Positions 45,784 through 55,081 of a stretch of DNA of 64,000 bases are shown here, one piece after another. Source of the stretch: Amycolatopsis sacchari (GTDB lineage Bacteria > Actinomycetota > Actinomycetes > Mycobacteriales > Pseudonocardiaceae); the NCBI RefSeq assembly GCF_900114035.1, contig NZ_FORP01000007.1, forward strand, positions 279,846 to 343,845, read 5' to 3'. A program made the translations under genes and the position numbers. Below the pieces are notes generated by a model. That model was not told where the DNA came from. It saw only the letters and a program-made list of their open reading frames with translations, and searched no databases. Each line of letters begins with the position of its first letter. Within the stretch, counting starts at the first letter, position 1.

Positions 45784-47307
45784 TCAGCCGGAAGTGCCCT
45801 TCAGCACCCGCCGGAGGATCTTGCCGGTGGGCGACTTCGGGATCTCCGAGACGAACTCCACCGACCTGACCTTCTTGTACGGCGCTACCTGACCCGCCAC
45901 GAACGCCATCAGGTCCTCCGCCGCGACCGGCCGGGACGCGACCACGTACGCCTTGGGCGCCTCGCCGCCCTCCGCGTGGGGCACCCCCACCACGGCCGCG
46001 TCGGTCACGTCCGGGTGGGTCAGCAGCACGGCTTCCAGTTCGGCGGGCGCGACCTGGTAGCCCTTGTACTTGATGAGCTCCTTGAGCCGGTCGACGATCC
46101 AGAAGTTCCCGTCCTCGTCGACCCGCACCAGGTCACCGGTGTGCAGCCACCCGTCGGTGATCGCCGACGCGGTGGCCTCCGCGTTGCCCAGGTAGCCGAG
46201 CATCACCTGGGGGCCGCGGACGAGCAGCTCCCCCGGCTCACCGGGCGGCACGTCCTCGTCCGTGCCGGGCCGCACCAGCCGCGCTTCGGTGTTCGGGGAC
46301 AGCTTGCCCACGCACCCCGGCGGGGTGGTGGTGAACGCGTCGTCGAACACCTGGTGCGTGCCGGGGCTCGCCTCCGTCATCCCGTAGCCCTGCCGGATCA
46401 GGCAGCCCAGCCGCCGCTCCGCGCGCTCGGTCACGTCGATGTCCAGCGGCGCGGCGCCGCAGAGCGCGTACCGCAGCGACGACAGGTCGTGGTCCTCGAC
46501 GCCCTCGGCGGTGGCCAGCGCGAGCACCATCGGCGGGGCGAAGTAGGCCCTGGTGACGCGGTGCCGTTCCAGCGTCCGCAGGTACTCCCGCAGTTCGAAC
46601 CGCGGCAGCGTGACGACCGTGGCACCGCCCAGCAGGCCCGAGTTGAGGATGATCGTGAACCCGTAGATGTGGAAGAACGGCAGCACGGCCGCCTGCACGT
46701 CGTCCGGGCCGATGCGCCACCCCGCCCGCTGCTGGGCGAGGTTCGCGACGAGGTTGCGGTGGGTCAGCTGCACCCCCTTCGCCGTGCCCGTCGTCCCGCT
46801 GGAGAACGGCAGCACGGCGACGGTGGTCGCAGGGTCGAGTCGCGGCCGGGGCGGGGTGTCCCCGGCGGGCAGCTCGCTCAGCGGCAGGACGTGCTGGATC
46901 CCGGTCGCCGTGGCGGCTTCGCGGGCCTTGTCCACGACCTCGTCGGCCGTGATCAGGGCCTTCGCCCCCGAGGCCAGCAGCTGCTTGGTGATCTCCGGCA
47001 GGGTCAGCACCGGGTTGACCGGGGTGATCGCGGCGCCCGTCGAAAGCACGGCGTGCACCGCGACGGCGTAGCGGGGCTGGTTGCCCGCCAGCAGCGCCAC
47101 CACGTCGCCGGGCCCGACCCCCAGGGAGGCGAGCCCGGCGGCGTGGGCGTCGACGGCCGCGCGCAGCCCGGCGTAGGTGAGGCTTTCGCCGGTGCGCCCG
47201 TCGACCAGTGCGGTCTTGTCCCCGTACCGCTCCGCGCCGCCGAGCACGTACTCGGTCAGCGTGGCGTCCGGGACCTCGATGTCCGGCAAGGGACTGGAGT
47301 AGATCAT
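45784..47307 (-). CDS. Acyl-CoA ligase, 4-coumarate-CoA ligase-like
   Basis: This 507-aa adenylate-forming enzyme has the AMP loop LPFSSGTTGTAKGVQLTH near residue 170, the A5 motif QGYGMTEASPGTH near 317, GWLHTGDLVRVDEDG near 398 and the lysines in IKYKGYQVAPAELE near 425 and SPTGKILRRVL near the end. It is closest in appearance to hydroxycinnamate:CoA ligases. With the adjacent MaoC, amidohydrolase, SDR and MarR genes it resembles the cou cluster for p-hydroxycinnamate side-chain catabolism in Rhodococcus (CouL role). The substrate is inferred. The ATG is at 47307, 5 nt from the MaoC stop. Confidence 0.9.
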   Translation of the reverse strand: MIYSSPLPDIEVPDATLTEYVLGGAERYGDKTALVDGRTGESLTYAGLRAAVDAHAAGLASLGVGPGDVVALLAGNQPRYAVAVHAVLSTGAAITPVNPVLTLPEITKQLLASGAKALITADEVVDKAREAATATGIQHVLPLSELPAGDTPPRPRLDPATTVAVLPFSSGTTGTAKGVQLTHRNLVANLAQQRAGWRIGPDDVQAAVLPFFHIYGFTIILNSGLLGGATVVTLPRFELREYLRTLERHRVTRAYFAPPMVLALATAEGVEDHDLSSLRYALCGAAPLDIDVTERAERRLGCLIRQGYGMTEASPGTHQVFDDAFTTTPPGCVGKLSPNTEARLVRPGTDEDVPPGEPGELLVRGPQVMLGYLGNAEATASAITDGWLHTGDLVRVDEDGNFWIVDRLKELIKYKGYQVAPAELEAVLLTHPDVTDAAVVGVPHAEGGEAPKAYVVASRPVAAEDLMAFVAGQVAPYKKVRSVEFVSEIPKSPTGKILRRVLKGTSG

Positions 47308-47312
47308 GGCCG

Positions 47313-47762
47313 TTACCGGTAGAAGCGGGCGACCTGCTGCGCGACGCAGGCCGGCTTGGTCCCGCCCTCGATCTCCACGACGAGGTCCGCCGTGACCTGC
47401 AGCCCGTCCCCGGCGACCTCCTCGACCCCGGCGAGCGTGCCGCGGGCGCGGATCCGCGCGCCGGAGGGCACCGGCGCGGGGAAGCGCACCTTGTTGAGGC
47501 CGTAGTTCACCTTCGTCGTCACGTCGTCGACGTCGAGCAGCTCCGTCCACAGTGGAATGAGCAGCGACAGCGTGAGGTAGCCGTGGGCGATCGGGCCACC
47601 GAACGGCCCGGTCTTGGCGCGCTCCACGTCGACGTGGATCCACTGGTGGTCGTCGGTCGCGTCGGCGAAGGTGTTGATCCGGTCCTGCGTCACCGTCTTC
47701 CACTCGCTGACGCCGAGGTCGGTCCCCGCCAAGCCCTTCAGATCGTCGAAACGCACCTTCAT
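47313..47762 (-). CDS. MaoC-like enoyl-CoA hydratase
   Basis: This 149-aa single hot-dog fold hydratase has the catalytic signature FADATDDHQWIHVDVERAKT near residue 32 and PIAHGYLTLSLL near 57, giving the Asp and His of R-type hydratases. NYGLNKVRFPAPVPSGARIR matches the MaoC family. It would hydrate the CoA thioester double bond made by the adjacent ligase. The ATG at 47762 overlaps the amidohydrolase stop (ATGA), and it lies 5 nt before the ligase gene, so it is co-transcribed. In the cou model this is the CouH step. Confidence 0.9.
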   Translation of the reverse strand: MKVRFDDLKGLAGTDLGVSEWKTVTQDRINTFADATDDHQWIHVDVERAKTGPFGGPIAHGYLTLSLLIPLWTELLDVDDVTTKVNYGLNKVRFPAPVPSGARIRARGTLAGVEEVAGDGLQVTADLVVEIEGGTKPACVAQQVARFYR

Positions 47763-48631
47763 GCCTTGTCCTCCAGCTTCAGCACGCGCACCGCGTTGTC
47801 CTTGAGGATCTTCGGGCGCACTTGGGGTTTCATGTCGAGCTTCTCGAAGTCCGCCAGCCACCGGCCCGGGGTGATCAGCGGGTAGTCCGAGCCGAACAGC
47901 ACCTTGTCCTGCAGCAACGAGTTCGCGTAGCGCACCAGCTGCGGCGGGAAGTACTTGGGCGACCAGCCGGACAGGTCGATGTAGACGTTCGGCTTGTGCG
48001 TCGCCACGGCGAGCGCCTCGTCCTGCCACGGGAAGGACGGGTGCGCCATGATGATCGTCAGGTCGGGGAACTTCACGGCCACGTCGTCGAGCAGGATCGG
48101 GTTCGACAGGCCGAGGCGGATTCCCCCGCCCCCGCGCATGTTCGCGCCGATCCCCGTCTGTCCCGTGTGGAACAACGCGGGAATGCCGTACTCCTGCGCG
48201 ACCTCCAGCAGCGCGTCGGCCGTGCCGTCGTTGGGCGCGAAGTCCTGGATGCTGGGGTGGAACTTCAGGCCGCGCACGCCGTGGTCCTCGACGAGCCGCC
48301 GCAGCCGCCGCGCGCCGACCCGGCCCTTGTGCGGGTCGATGCTGGCGAACGGGATCAGCACGTCGGGGTGCTTCGCCGCACCTTCCGCGATCTCCTCGTT
48401 GGACAGCGCGGGGTGCCCGCTGAAGTACTCGATGTCGACGGAGAACACCACGGCGGCGAGCCGCCGCTGCCGGTAGTACTCGGCGATCTCGTCCAGCGTG
48501 GGCCGTTTCGCGTCGGCCCCGAAGTGCTCCGACGCGGCTTCCACGAACTCGTCGGGCAGCGACAGGTGCCCGTGCGTGTCGATCTCGACGTGGACGTGCA
48601 CGTCGATCGCTTCGAGCTGTTCGATGTCCAC
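47759..48631 (-). CDS. Amidohydrolase-2 family metal-dependent hydrolase
   Basis: This 290-aa TIM-barrel hydrolase or decarboxylase of the amidohydrolase_2 (ACMSD-like) group has the first metal site as AIDVHVHVEIDTHG near residue 10. KFHPSIQDFAPND lies near 130, PALFHTGQTG near 157, the IIMAHPSFPWQDEALAVA histidine near 195 and FGSDYPLITPGRW near 250 with the metal aspartate. In the Rhodococcus hydroxycinnamate pathway a homologous amidohydrolase (CouO) is, as I recall, the predicted hydrolase for the beta-keto thioester. It starts at GTG 48631 after AAGGGGA. It sits between the SDR and MaoC genes. Confidence 0.85.
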   Translation of the reverse strand: MDIEQLEAIDVHVHVEIDTHGHLSLPDEFVEAASEHFGADAKRPTLDEIAEYYRQRRLAAVVFSVDIEYFSGHPALSNEEIAEGAAKHPDVLIPFASIDPHKGRVGARRLRRLVEDHGVRGLKFHPSIQDFAPNDGTADALLEVAQEYGIPALFHTGQTGIGANMRGGGGIRLGLSNPILLDDVAVKFPDLTIIMAHPSFPWQDEALAVATHKPNVYIDLSGWSPKYFPPQLVRYANSLLQDKVLFGSDYPLITPGRWLADFEKLDMKPQVRPKILKDNAVRVLKLEDKA

Positions 48632-48641
48632 GGTTTTCCCC

Positions 48642-49541
48642 TTATTCCGTCGGCAGGTTCTCGCCGACGGACTGCGGCTCGGCACCGACGGTGGTGGCCC
48701 AGGCCTCGGCGATCGCGTCGGCGCTCCAGCCCCCGTCGGCGTAGGCGGCGGCGACCTGCTGCGGGTGCGACCACAGCGAAAGCCGGTCCCCGCCGATGCC
48801 GATGGCCTGCCCGGTGATGCCGGCGGCGGCGTCGGAGGCGAGGAACGCGACGAGCCCGGCGGCGTCCTCCGGCGCGCCGAAAGCCAGCGCCCGCCGGGCG
48901 AACGGCGGCATCGGCTCGCCGGCGCGCAACGCGTCCACGTACTTCTTCAGCGCGGGCATGGTTTCGGTCATCGCGGTCGCGGCGACCGGGATGACGGCGT
49001 TGACGGTGATGTTCGCCCGCGCCAGCTCCATCGACCAGGTGCGCGCGAAGCCCACGATGCCGGCCTTCGCGGCGGAGTAGTTGGTCTGGCCGAAGCTGCC
49101 GCGCTGCCCCGCCGGGGAGCCGATCAGGATCAGGCGGCCGCCCTCGCCCTGTTCCCGCATGTGCTGCACGGCGGCGCGGGCACACGTGAAGGTGCCCCGC
49201 AGGTGCACGTTGATCACCGTGTCGAAGTCGTCGTCCGACATCTTCCACAGCACCCGGTCCCGCAGCACGCCCGCGTTCGTGACGAGCACGTCGAGCCTGC
49301 CGAACTCGCTCACCGCCCGCCGCACGAGCGCCTCGGCCACCTCGGTGCTGCCGACGGCGCCGACCTCGGCGACCGCGGTGCCGCCCGCGTCGGTGATCTC
49401 CTTGACGGCCGCTTCCGCCGTCCCCGCGTCGACGTCGTTGACCACGACCTTCGCGCCGCCCGCGGCGAGCGCCTTGGCGTAGGCGAGGCCGAGGCCCCGC
49501 CCGCTGCCCGTCACGATCGCGACCTTCCCGGTCAAGTCCAT
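48642..49541 (-). CDS. Short-chain dehydrogenase, probable 3-hydroxyacyl-CoA dehydrogenase
   Basis: This 299-aa SDR has VAIVTGSGRGLGLAYAKAL near residue 8, NAGVLRDRVLWKM near 90, the catalytic serine in LIGSPAGQRGSFGQ and Y-x3-K in NYSAAKAGIVGFA near 157. The NAGVLRDR and KM.D.DFD stretches are typical of MFE-2-like hydroxyacyl-CoA dehydrogenases. A C-terminal extension of about 45 residues is also MFE-like. It would oxidise the hydrated thioester from MaoC (CouM role). The ATG at 49541 is the first gene of the operon, divergent from a MarR gene. Confidence 0.87.
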   Translation of the reverse strand: MDLTGKVAIVTGSGRGLGLAYAKALAAGGAKVVVNDVDAGTAEAAVKEITDAGGTAVAEVGAVGSTEVAEALVRRAVSEFGRLDVLVTNAGVLRDRVLWKMSDDDFDTVINVHLRGTFTCARAAVQHMREQGEGGRLILIGSPAGQRGSFGQTNYSAAKAGIVGFARTWSMELARANITVNAVIPVAATAMTETMPALKKYVDALRAGEPMPPFARRALAFGAPEDAAGLVAFLASDAAAGITGQAIGIGGDRLSLWSHPQQVAAAYADGGWSADAIAEAWATTVGAEPQSVGENLPTE

Positions 49542-49589
49542 GTCGCCGGTCCTCCTCCTCGAGTGCCTGTGCGGAATAGATGTAGTCCT

Positions 49590-49615
49590 CAATGGTTGGA
49601 GTTGTCAATGATTGG
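49590..49615. promoter_or_regulatory. Two CAATGNTTGG half-sites in the SDR/MarR divergent promoter
   Basis: CAATGGTTGG (49590-49599) and CAATGATTGG (49606-49615) are near-identical 10-mers, 16 nt apart. The second contains the perfect palindrome CAAT-G-ATTG. They lie between the divergent SDR operon and MarR gene and are likely MarR operators. Confidence 0.55.
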
Positions 49616-49664
49616 TGCTGTCATGGGGTGGGCTGGCACAATGGGCGCGAGCTGAGGAGGAGCC

Positions 49665-50090
49665 ATTCCCGACCACGAGCCCACGCTGGACAGCGACACC
49701 GGTTTCCTGCTGGCCCGCGCCGGCGGCCGCGCGATCCGCGCGCTGAACCGGGCGCTGGAGCCGTTCGGCCTGCGCAGCAGGCACTACACGGTGCTGATGG
49801 CGGCGGCCGAGCGCGGCGGGCTGTCCCAGCGTGAGCTGGGCGAGTTGCTCGGCATCGACCCGAGCGCGGTGGTCTCCCTCGTCGACGACCTGCAGCGCGC
49901 GGACCTCGTCCGGCGCGACCCCCACCCCGAGGACCGGCGCACGAGGCTGGTCGTGCTCACCGAAACGGGCGTGAAAGCGTTCCGCCAGGCCTCGGACCTG
50001 GGCGCGAAGGTCGAGGACGAGGTGCTGGCCCCGCTGGACGCCGGGGAACGGGACACCCTCCGGGACCTGCTCCGCCGCGTCGCCCGCTGA
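49665..50090 (+). CDS. MarR-family regulator with probable ATT start codon
   Basis: This 141-aa MarR regulator has SQRELGELLGIDPSAVVSLV as the helix-turn-helix and DLVRRDPHPEDRRTRLVVLT as the wing. The essential N-terminal helices (GFLLARAGGRAIRALNRALE and FGLRSRHYTVLM) lie upstream of the first GTG (49791). They are in frame back to a TGA at 49653. The only start-like codon before them is ATT 49665, placed 4 nt after GAGGAGGAG. CTG 49686 is the alternative. This is inferred from domain completeness. It is likely the CouR-type repressor of the divergent SDR-ligase operon. Confidence 0.75.
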   Translation: MPDHEPTLDSDTGFLLARAGGRAIRALNRALEPFGLRSRHYTVLMAAAERGGLSQRELGELLGIDPSAVVSLVDDLQRADLVRRDPHPEDRRTRLVVLTETGVKAFRQASDLGAKVEDEVLAPLDAGERDTLRDLLRRVAR

Positions 50091-50202
50091 TCGGGCAAAC
50101 ACCCCAGAACACCCATTTCCCCTGCTCAGCCCTGACGCTGCGTACGGGGTGCGATACGGATCACGCGGTCCCAGTGCGTGAGCCGGATCGCCTTTTCGGG
50201 CG

Positions 50203-50232
50203 AAAATCAGTTAGCATAGGTCAACTAATTTT
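50203..50232. promoter_or_regulatory. AT-rich imperfect palindrome upstream of the MFS gene
   Basis: AAAAT...TTAG (50203-50214) mirrors CTAA-TTTT (50225-50232) imperfectly, with TTAGCATAGGTCAACTAA as the core. It is the only AT-rich patch in the 186-nt gap between the MarR and MFS genes, about 45 nt before the start codon. It fits a promoter with a MarR or TetR operator. Confidence 0.45.
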
Positions 50233-50276
50233 CCCCTCGCAGTCAACGGCGACGTGACCTTCCCCTGGTTGGAGTG

Positions 50277-52892
50277 ATGGAAGTGCAGTCTGCCCGGCAG
50301 ACGGTGGACGCACCGGTGGAACCGCACCGGCACAAGCGCACCTGGTCGGTCGACGAACTCGGCCCGCGGTACAAGTGGATCGCGCTGTCCAACACCACGC
50401 TCGGCATGCTCATGGCGACGATCAACTCGTCGATCGTGCTGATCGCGCTGCCGGACATCTTCCGCGGGATCCACATCAACCCGCTCGAATCGAGCAACAC
50501 CAGCTACCTGCTGTGGATGATGATGGGCTTCCTCGTCGTCACCGCCGTGCTGGTCGTCGGCTTCGGGCGGCTGGGCGACATGTACGGCCGCGTCCGCATG
50601 TACAACCTCGGCTTCGCCGTCTTCGCCGTTTCCTCGGTCCTGCTCGCGGTCACCTGGATGGACGGCAGCGCGGCCGCGATCTGGCTCATCGGCTGGCGCG
50701 TGATCCAGGGCATCGGCGGCGCGTTCCTGATGGCCAACTCCAGCGCGATCCTCACCGACGCGTTCCCGGTGCGCCAGCGCGGTCTCGCGCTGGGCATCAA
50801 CGGTGTCGCCGCGATCGCCGGGTCCTTCCTCGGCCTGGTCATCGGCGGTCTGCTCGGCCCGGTCGAGTGGCGGCTGGTGTTCCTCGTGTCCGTGCCGTTC
50901 GGCGTCTTCGGCACCATCTGGGCCTACCTCAAGCTGCACGACACCAGCGAGCGCCACCGCGCCAAGATGGACTGGTGGGGCAACATCACGTTCGCCATCG
51001 GGCTGATCGCCCTGCTCGTCGGCATCACCTACGGCATCCAGCCCTACGGCGGCCACACGATGGGCTGGACGAGCCCGTTCGTGCTCAGCTGCCTCATCGG
51101 CGGCGCGGTCGTGCTGATCGTCTTCGGGATCATCGAGACCAAGGTCGCCAACCCGCTGTTCAACCTGTCGCTGTTCAAGATCCGCGCGTACAGCTTCGGC
51201 AACGCGGCGAACCTGCTCGCCTCGCTCGGCCGCGGTGGCCTGCAGTTCGTGCTGATCATCTGGCTGCAGGGCATCTGGCTGCCGCAGCACGGCTACAGCT
51301 TCGAGCAGACCCCGCTGTGGGCCGGCATCTACATGCTGCCCATGACGATCGGCTTCCTGGTCGCGGCACCGATCTCCGGCGTGATCACCGACCGCATCGG
51401 CGGCCGGGCACTGGCGACCACCGGCATGGTCGCGACCGCGGTCAGCTTCCTGCTGCTGGAGGTGCTGCCGGTCAACTTCAACTACTGGGCCTTCGCGGCG
51501 ATCCTGCTGCTCAACGGTCTCGGCATGGGCCTGTTCGCCTCGCCGAACCGGGCCGACGTGATGAACAGCCTGCCGCCCAACGCCCGCGGCGCCGGCGCCG
51601 GCATGACCGCGACCTTCCAGAACTCGGCGATGGTGCTGTCGATCGGCTTCTTCTTCAGCCTGATGATCGCGGGCCTGTCCGACCACCTGCCCACCGCGAT
51701 GGCGCAGGGCCTGACCGCGCACGGCGTGCCGGCGGACTCCGCGAACGGCATCGCGCAGCTGCCGCCGGTCGGCGTGCTGTTCGCCGCGTTCCTCGGCTAC
51801 AACCCGATCCAGCAGCTGCTGGGCCCGGTGCTCAACCAGCTGCCCGCCGACCAGGCCTCGTTCCTGACCGGCCGCAGCTTCTTCCCCAACCTGATCTCCC
51901 AGCCGTTCTCCGACGGTCTGACCGCGGCCTTCTGGTTCGCGATCGTCGTGTGCGTCGTCGCCGCCGTCGCGTCGTGGCTCGTCGGGAAGCCGAAGCCCGC
52001 CACCGCGGGCGCGCCGCGCGAGTCGGTGGGCTCGGAGCTGGCGGCCGAAGGCGGTGAGCTGGTCGACATCGCCGGTGAGACCCCGGCGGCACAGCGGCCG
52101 CGCCGGGCCGTGGGCAGGCCGGGCGAGATCAGCGGGCGGCTGCGCACCCCCGGTGGCGCCGGGGTGGCCGGCGCGGTCGTCACGGTGACCGGGATCGACG
52201 GCACGCAGGTGGGCCGTGCCCGCTCCGACGAAAGCGGCGCGTACGCGCTCGACGGCGTCTCCTCCGGTACCTACACGCTGATCGTGACCGCACCCGGGTT
52301 CCAGCCCGCGGCAGCTTCGGTGACGGTCAACGGCCTCGGTGTGGTGCACGACTTCGTGGTGCTCGGCGGCGGTGTCGTCGCCGGGACCGTGCTGCGCTCC
52401 GGCGGCGCGCCGGTCGCGGACACCGCGGTGCTCGCGACCGACGGCACCGGCCAGGTCGTCGGCCAGACGACCACGGCGCACGACGGCAAGTTCCTGCTCA
52501 CCGGCCTGCCCGCGGGCGAGGTCACGATCACCGCGAACGTCGACAACCACCGGCCGCACGCGGTCACCGTGCTGGCGGGCGCGGCCGAACCCGCCGAGGT
52601 CGAGCTGGTCGTCGAGGCCGTCGGCGTGCTGCACGGCACGGTCACCGGCCCGGACGGGCGGGGACTGGCCAACGCGACGGTGACGATCAGCGACTCGCAG
52701 GGACAGCCCGCCGGGACCACGCTCACCGACGACGAGGGCCACTACGAGCTGCACGACCTGGAACCCGGCGAGTACACCGTCGTCACGAGCCTGTACGAAC
52801 CCGCGGTCCGGCAGGTGGACCTGAACCCGGGCGAGACCACCACGGTGGACGTGGACCTCGCCTCCGGCGCACGGGCGGACGCGGCGTCGTGA
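50277..52892 (+). CDS. DHA2-type MFS transporter with three C-terminal beta-sandwich repeats
   Basis: This is a drug:proton antiporter-type transporter of about 871 aa. Residues 35-580 carry about fourteen membrane segments, with the motif [19 protein letters not shown] at TM1, [19 protein letters not shown] (motif A) and [20 protein letters not shown] (motif B). From about residue 615 come three repeats of about 80 aa related to carboxypeptidase-regulatory/Cna-B-like domains, each with SGRL/AGTV/HGTV starts and GxYxLxxLxPGxYT signatures. The last membrane segment is followed by a linker. Normal QacA topology would put the repeats in the cytoplasm. ATG 50277 or GTG 50274 may start it. The stop overlaps the next gene (GTGA). 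Confidence 0.87.
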   Translation: MEVQSARQTVDAPVEPHRHKRTWSVDELGPRYKWIALSNTTLGMLMATINSSIVLIALPDIFRGIHINPLESSNTSYLLWMMMGFLVVTAVLVVGFGRLGDMYGRVRMYNLGFAVFAVSSVLLAVTWMDGSAAAIWLIGWRVIQGIGGAFLMANSSAILTDAFPVRQRGLALGINGVAAIAGSFLGLVIGGLLGPVEWRLVFLVSVPFGVFGTIWAYLKLHDTSERHRAKMDWWGNITFAIGLIALLVGITYGIQPYGGHTMGWTSPFVLSCLIGGAVVLIVFGIIETKVANPLFNLSLFKIRAYSFGNAANLLASLGRGGLQFVLIIWLQGIWLPQHGYSFEQTPLWAGIYMLPMTIGFLVAAPISGVITDRIGGRALATTGMVATAVSFLLLEVLPVNFNYWAFAAILLLNGLGMGLFASPNRADVMNSLPPNARGAGAGMTATFQNSAMVLSIGFFFSLMIAGLSDHLPTAMAQGLTAHGVPADSANGIAQLPPVGVLFAAFLGYNPIQQLLGPVLNQLPADQASFLTGRSFFPNLISQPFSDGLTAAFWFAIVVCVVAAVASWLVGKPKPATAGAPRESVGSELAAEGGELVDIAGETPAAQRPRRAVGRPGEISGRLRTPGGAGVAGAVVTVTGIDGTQVGRARSDESGAYALDGVSSGTYTLIVTAPGFQPAAASVTVNGLGVVHDFVVLGGGVVAGTVLRSGGAPVADTAVLATDGTGQVVGQTTTAHDGKFLLTGLPAGEVTITANVDNHRPHAVTVLAGAAEPAEVELVVEAVGVLHGTVTGPDGRGLANATVTISDSQGQPAGTTLTDDEGHYELHDLEPGEYTVVTSLYEPAVRQVDLNPGETTTVDVDLASGARADAAS

Positions 52893-53647
52893 CCGGAGCC
52901 GTCATGGAGATTTCGGGACGGATCTCGGGCGAGGACGGCGCGCCGGTGCCGGGCGCCGCCCTCACGCTCGTGGACACGGCGGGGCGGCAGACCGGGCGCA
53001 CCACCGCAGGCCAGGACGGGCGGTTCCGGCTGCCCGCGCCCGGCCCCGGCACGTACGTGCTCATCACCTCCGCGCCGACGCACCAGCCCGAGGCCGCGAC
53101 GGTCACCGTCGCCACCTCCCCCGTGCACCTGGAGATCACGTTGCGCGGCTCCGGCGGGCTGCGCGGCGTGGTGCGGGCGGCCGTGACCGGCGTGCCGATT
53201 CTGGGTGCCGCGGTCACGCTCACGGATTCCCGTGGCGAGGTGGTGGATTCCCGGCTGTCCGGGCAGAGCGGCGAGTACGCCTTCACCGCGCTGCCGCCCG
53301 GGTCCTACGTCCTCGCGGTCAACGCGCCCGGGTACCGGCCCGCGGCGTTCGCCGTGACCACCGCGGAAGGCGGCACGGCGCAGCAGGACGTGGAACTGGA
53401 CGACGGCGCGGTCATCCAGGGCTCGGTGCGCCTGCCGGAGGGCCCGCGCCCGGCCGTGACCGTGACGCTGCTCGACGAGGGCGGCCACGTCGTGCGCACG
53501 ACCTTCGCCGACGAGGCCGGCCGGTACGCCTTCCACGACCTCGATCCCGGCACGTACACCGTCGTCGCGACCAGTTACTCCCCGGTCCGGTCGACGGTGC
53601 GGATCGGCGACGGCGGCCGGACGCGGCACGACGTGCAGTTGGTGTAA
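52889..53647 (+). CDS. Protein of three carboxypeptidase-regulatory-like beta-sandwich repeats
   Basis: This 252-aa protein is made entirely of three repeats of about 80 aa ([40 protein letters not shown] and [20 protein letters not shown] starts). They are of the same type as the three at the end of the upstream transporter. Typical strands are [15 protein letters not shown] and [17 protein letters not shown]. No signal peptide or membrane segment is seen, so it is predicted to be cytoplasmic. The GTG start at 52889 overlaps the transporter stop (GTGA), indicating coupled synthesis. It could bind the transporter tail or a common ligand; no function is known. Confidence 0.82.
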   Translation: MTGAVMEISGRISGEDGAPVPGAALTLVDTAGRQTGRTTAGQDGRFRLPAPGPGTYVLITSAPTHQPEAATVTVATSPVHLEITLRGSGGLRGVVRAAVTGVPILGAAVTLTDSRGEVVDSRLSGQSGEYAFTALPPGSYVLAVNAPGYRPAAFAVTTAEGGTAQQDVELDDGAVIQGSVRLPEGPRPAVTVTLLDEGGHVVRTTFADEAGRYAFHDLDPGTYTVVATSYSPVRSTVRIGDGGRTRHDVQLV

Positions 53648-53815
53648 GCGCTTGCTCCGTGTGCCGTAAGTAATTTCGGCCCACACGCTGCGTCGAGATC
53701 CGGTCACTGGGTGGACACGGCGGCCACTCTCTGATTGCATGATGCAGCCCGGAGCGGACGGGGGCCGTGGCCCGGGTGTCAGAGACCCGTATGCGACAGA
53801 AAGCAGTGGGAGTAC

Positions 53816-55081
53816 ATGGCTACGCGGGCTCGGGAACTGCTCAACCGGTCGAGGGCGCTGCTGGAACGCTCACGGGAGGCCGCCGCGCAGTTCCTCAACA
53901 CCCCCCACCCACCTCCGTCCCACCCGCCCCGCGCGCTCGAGGCCGCGCCGGCGCCCGAACCGCCGGTGCGGCCCGATCCCGGCGCGAGCAGTGAAACGCT
54001 CGCCGCGATCTGCGCCAACGTGGCGCTGCGCGACCTCAACCTCGTCGACTCGCTGCTGTCGCAGCTGGAGGAGATGGAGGCCAAGGAGGAGGACACCGAC
54101 CGCCTCGCCGAGCTGTACAGCCTCGACCATCTGGCCACCCGGCTGCGGCGCAACGCCGAGAACCTGCGGGTGCTCGCCGGGCGCGACGCGAGCGATTCGA
54201 CGTCGGACACCTCGTCGCTCGTCGACGTCGTCCGCGCCGGCATGTCCTCGATCGACCACTACTCGCGCGTCACCATCGGCAGGGTGGTCTCGCTCGGTGT
54301 CGTCGGGTTCGCGGCCGAAGACCTCAGCCGCCTGCTGGCCGAGCTCCTCGACAACGCCACGAAGTCCTCGCCGCCCAACGCTCCGGTGCGCGTGAGCGCG
54401 CACCTGACCGAGCAGGGCAGCGTGCTGCTGCGCATCGAGGACGAGGGCATCGGCCTGCCGCCGGAACGGCTGCGCGAGCTCAACGACCGGCTGTCGGCCG
54501 CGCCGGTGCTCGACGACTCCGCGGTGCGCCACATGGGGCTGGCCGTCGTGCGGCGCCTGGCCGCGCGGCACGAGCTGCGCGTCTGGCTGGACCGCCGCGT
54601 CCCGCACGGCACCACCGCGTCCGTGCTGCTGCCCGCCGCGCTCGTCAGCGAACTGCCCGAGGCCAGCTGGTCCGGCGCGCAGACGGTGATCTTCCCGTCG
54701 GCGGGCTCCGACGGGGCCTCGTCGTTCGCGCCGGGGGCGCCCGCCAGGGCGGCGACCTCCGTGCTGCCGCAGCGTTCCAGCGCCCCGGAGGTGCCCGCGC
54801 CGCCGTCGCCCCGCCCCCGCCCGCCCGCGGAGCCCACCGTCGGCGGGACCACGGCGAGCGGCCTGCCGCGCCGGGTCTCGCACAGCATCAAGGCACCCAA
54901 CGGGCACGAGGCCAAACCGCCCGCGCCGTCGGCCGATCCCGGCGCCGACCGCCAGGCGGGGCACGACAAGCTGCTCGCCGACCTCGGCGCGTTCTCCGAC
55001 GGGGAACGCGCCGCGCGGGAGGAGCGGCGGGACACCGACGGCACAGGCGAAACGGACGCAGGCGAGGGAAAGCAGCAGTGA
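53816..55081 (+). CDS. cvnA: Conservon component CvnA: histidine-kinase-like ATPase
   Basis: This 421-aa protein is the first of a four-gene conservon. A proline-rich N-terminal part is followed by a dimerisation-like helix (VALRDLNLVDSLLSQLEEME; LYSLDHLATRLRRNAENLRV contains the H-x3-R region). An HATPase domain follows with the N box LLAELLDNATKSSPP near residue 178, the G1 box IEDEGIGLPPERL near 210 and the G2-like MGLAVVRRLAARHEL near 240. A long disordered Pro/Ala/Ser tail ends the protein. Unlike large conservon kinases it has no nitrate-type sensor or membrane segment. The ATG at 53816 follows GTGGGAG. The stop overlaps cvnB (GTGA). Confidence 0.87.
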   Translation: MATRARELLNRSRALLERSREAAAQFLNTPHPPPSHPPRALEAAPAPEPPVRPDPGASSETLAAICANVALRDLNLVDSLLSQLEEMEAKEEDTDRLAELYSLDHLATRLRRNAENLRVLAGRDASDSTSDTSSLVDVVRAGMSSIDHYSRVTIGRVVSLGVVGFAAEDLSRLLAELLDNATKSSPPNAPVRVSAHLTEQGSVLLRIEDEGIGLPPERLRELNDRLSAAPVLDDSAVRHMGLAVVRRLAARHELRVWLDRRVPHGTTASVLLPAALVSELPEASWSGAQTVIFPSAGSDGASSFAPGAPARAATSVLPQRSSAPEVPAPPSPRPRPPAEPTVGGTTASGLPRRVSHSIKAPNGHEAKPPAPSADPGADRQAGHDKLLADLGAFSDGERAAREERRDTDGTGETDAGEGKQQ

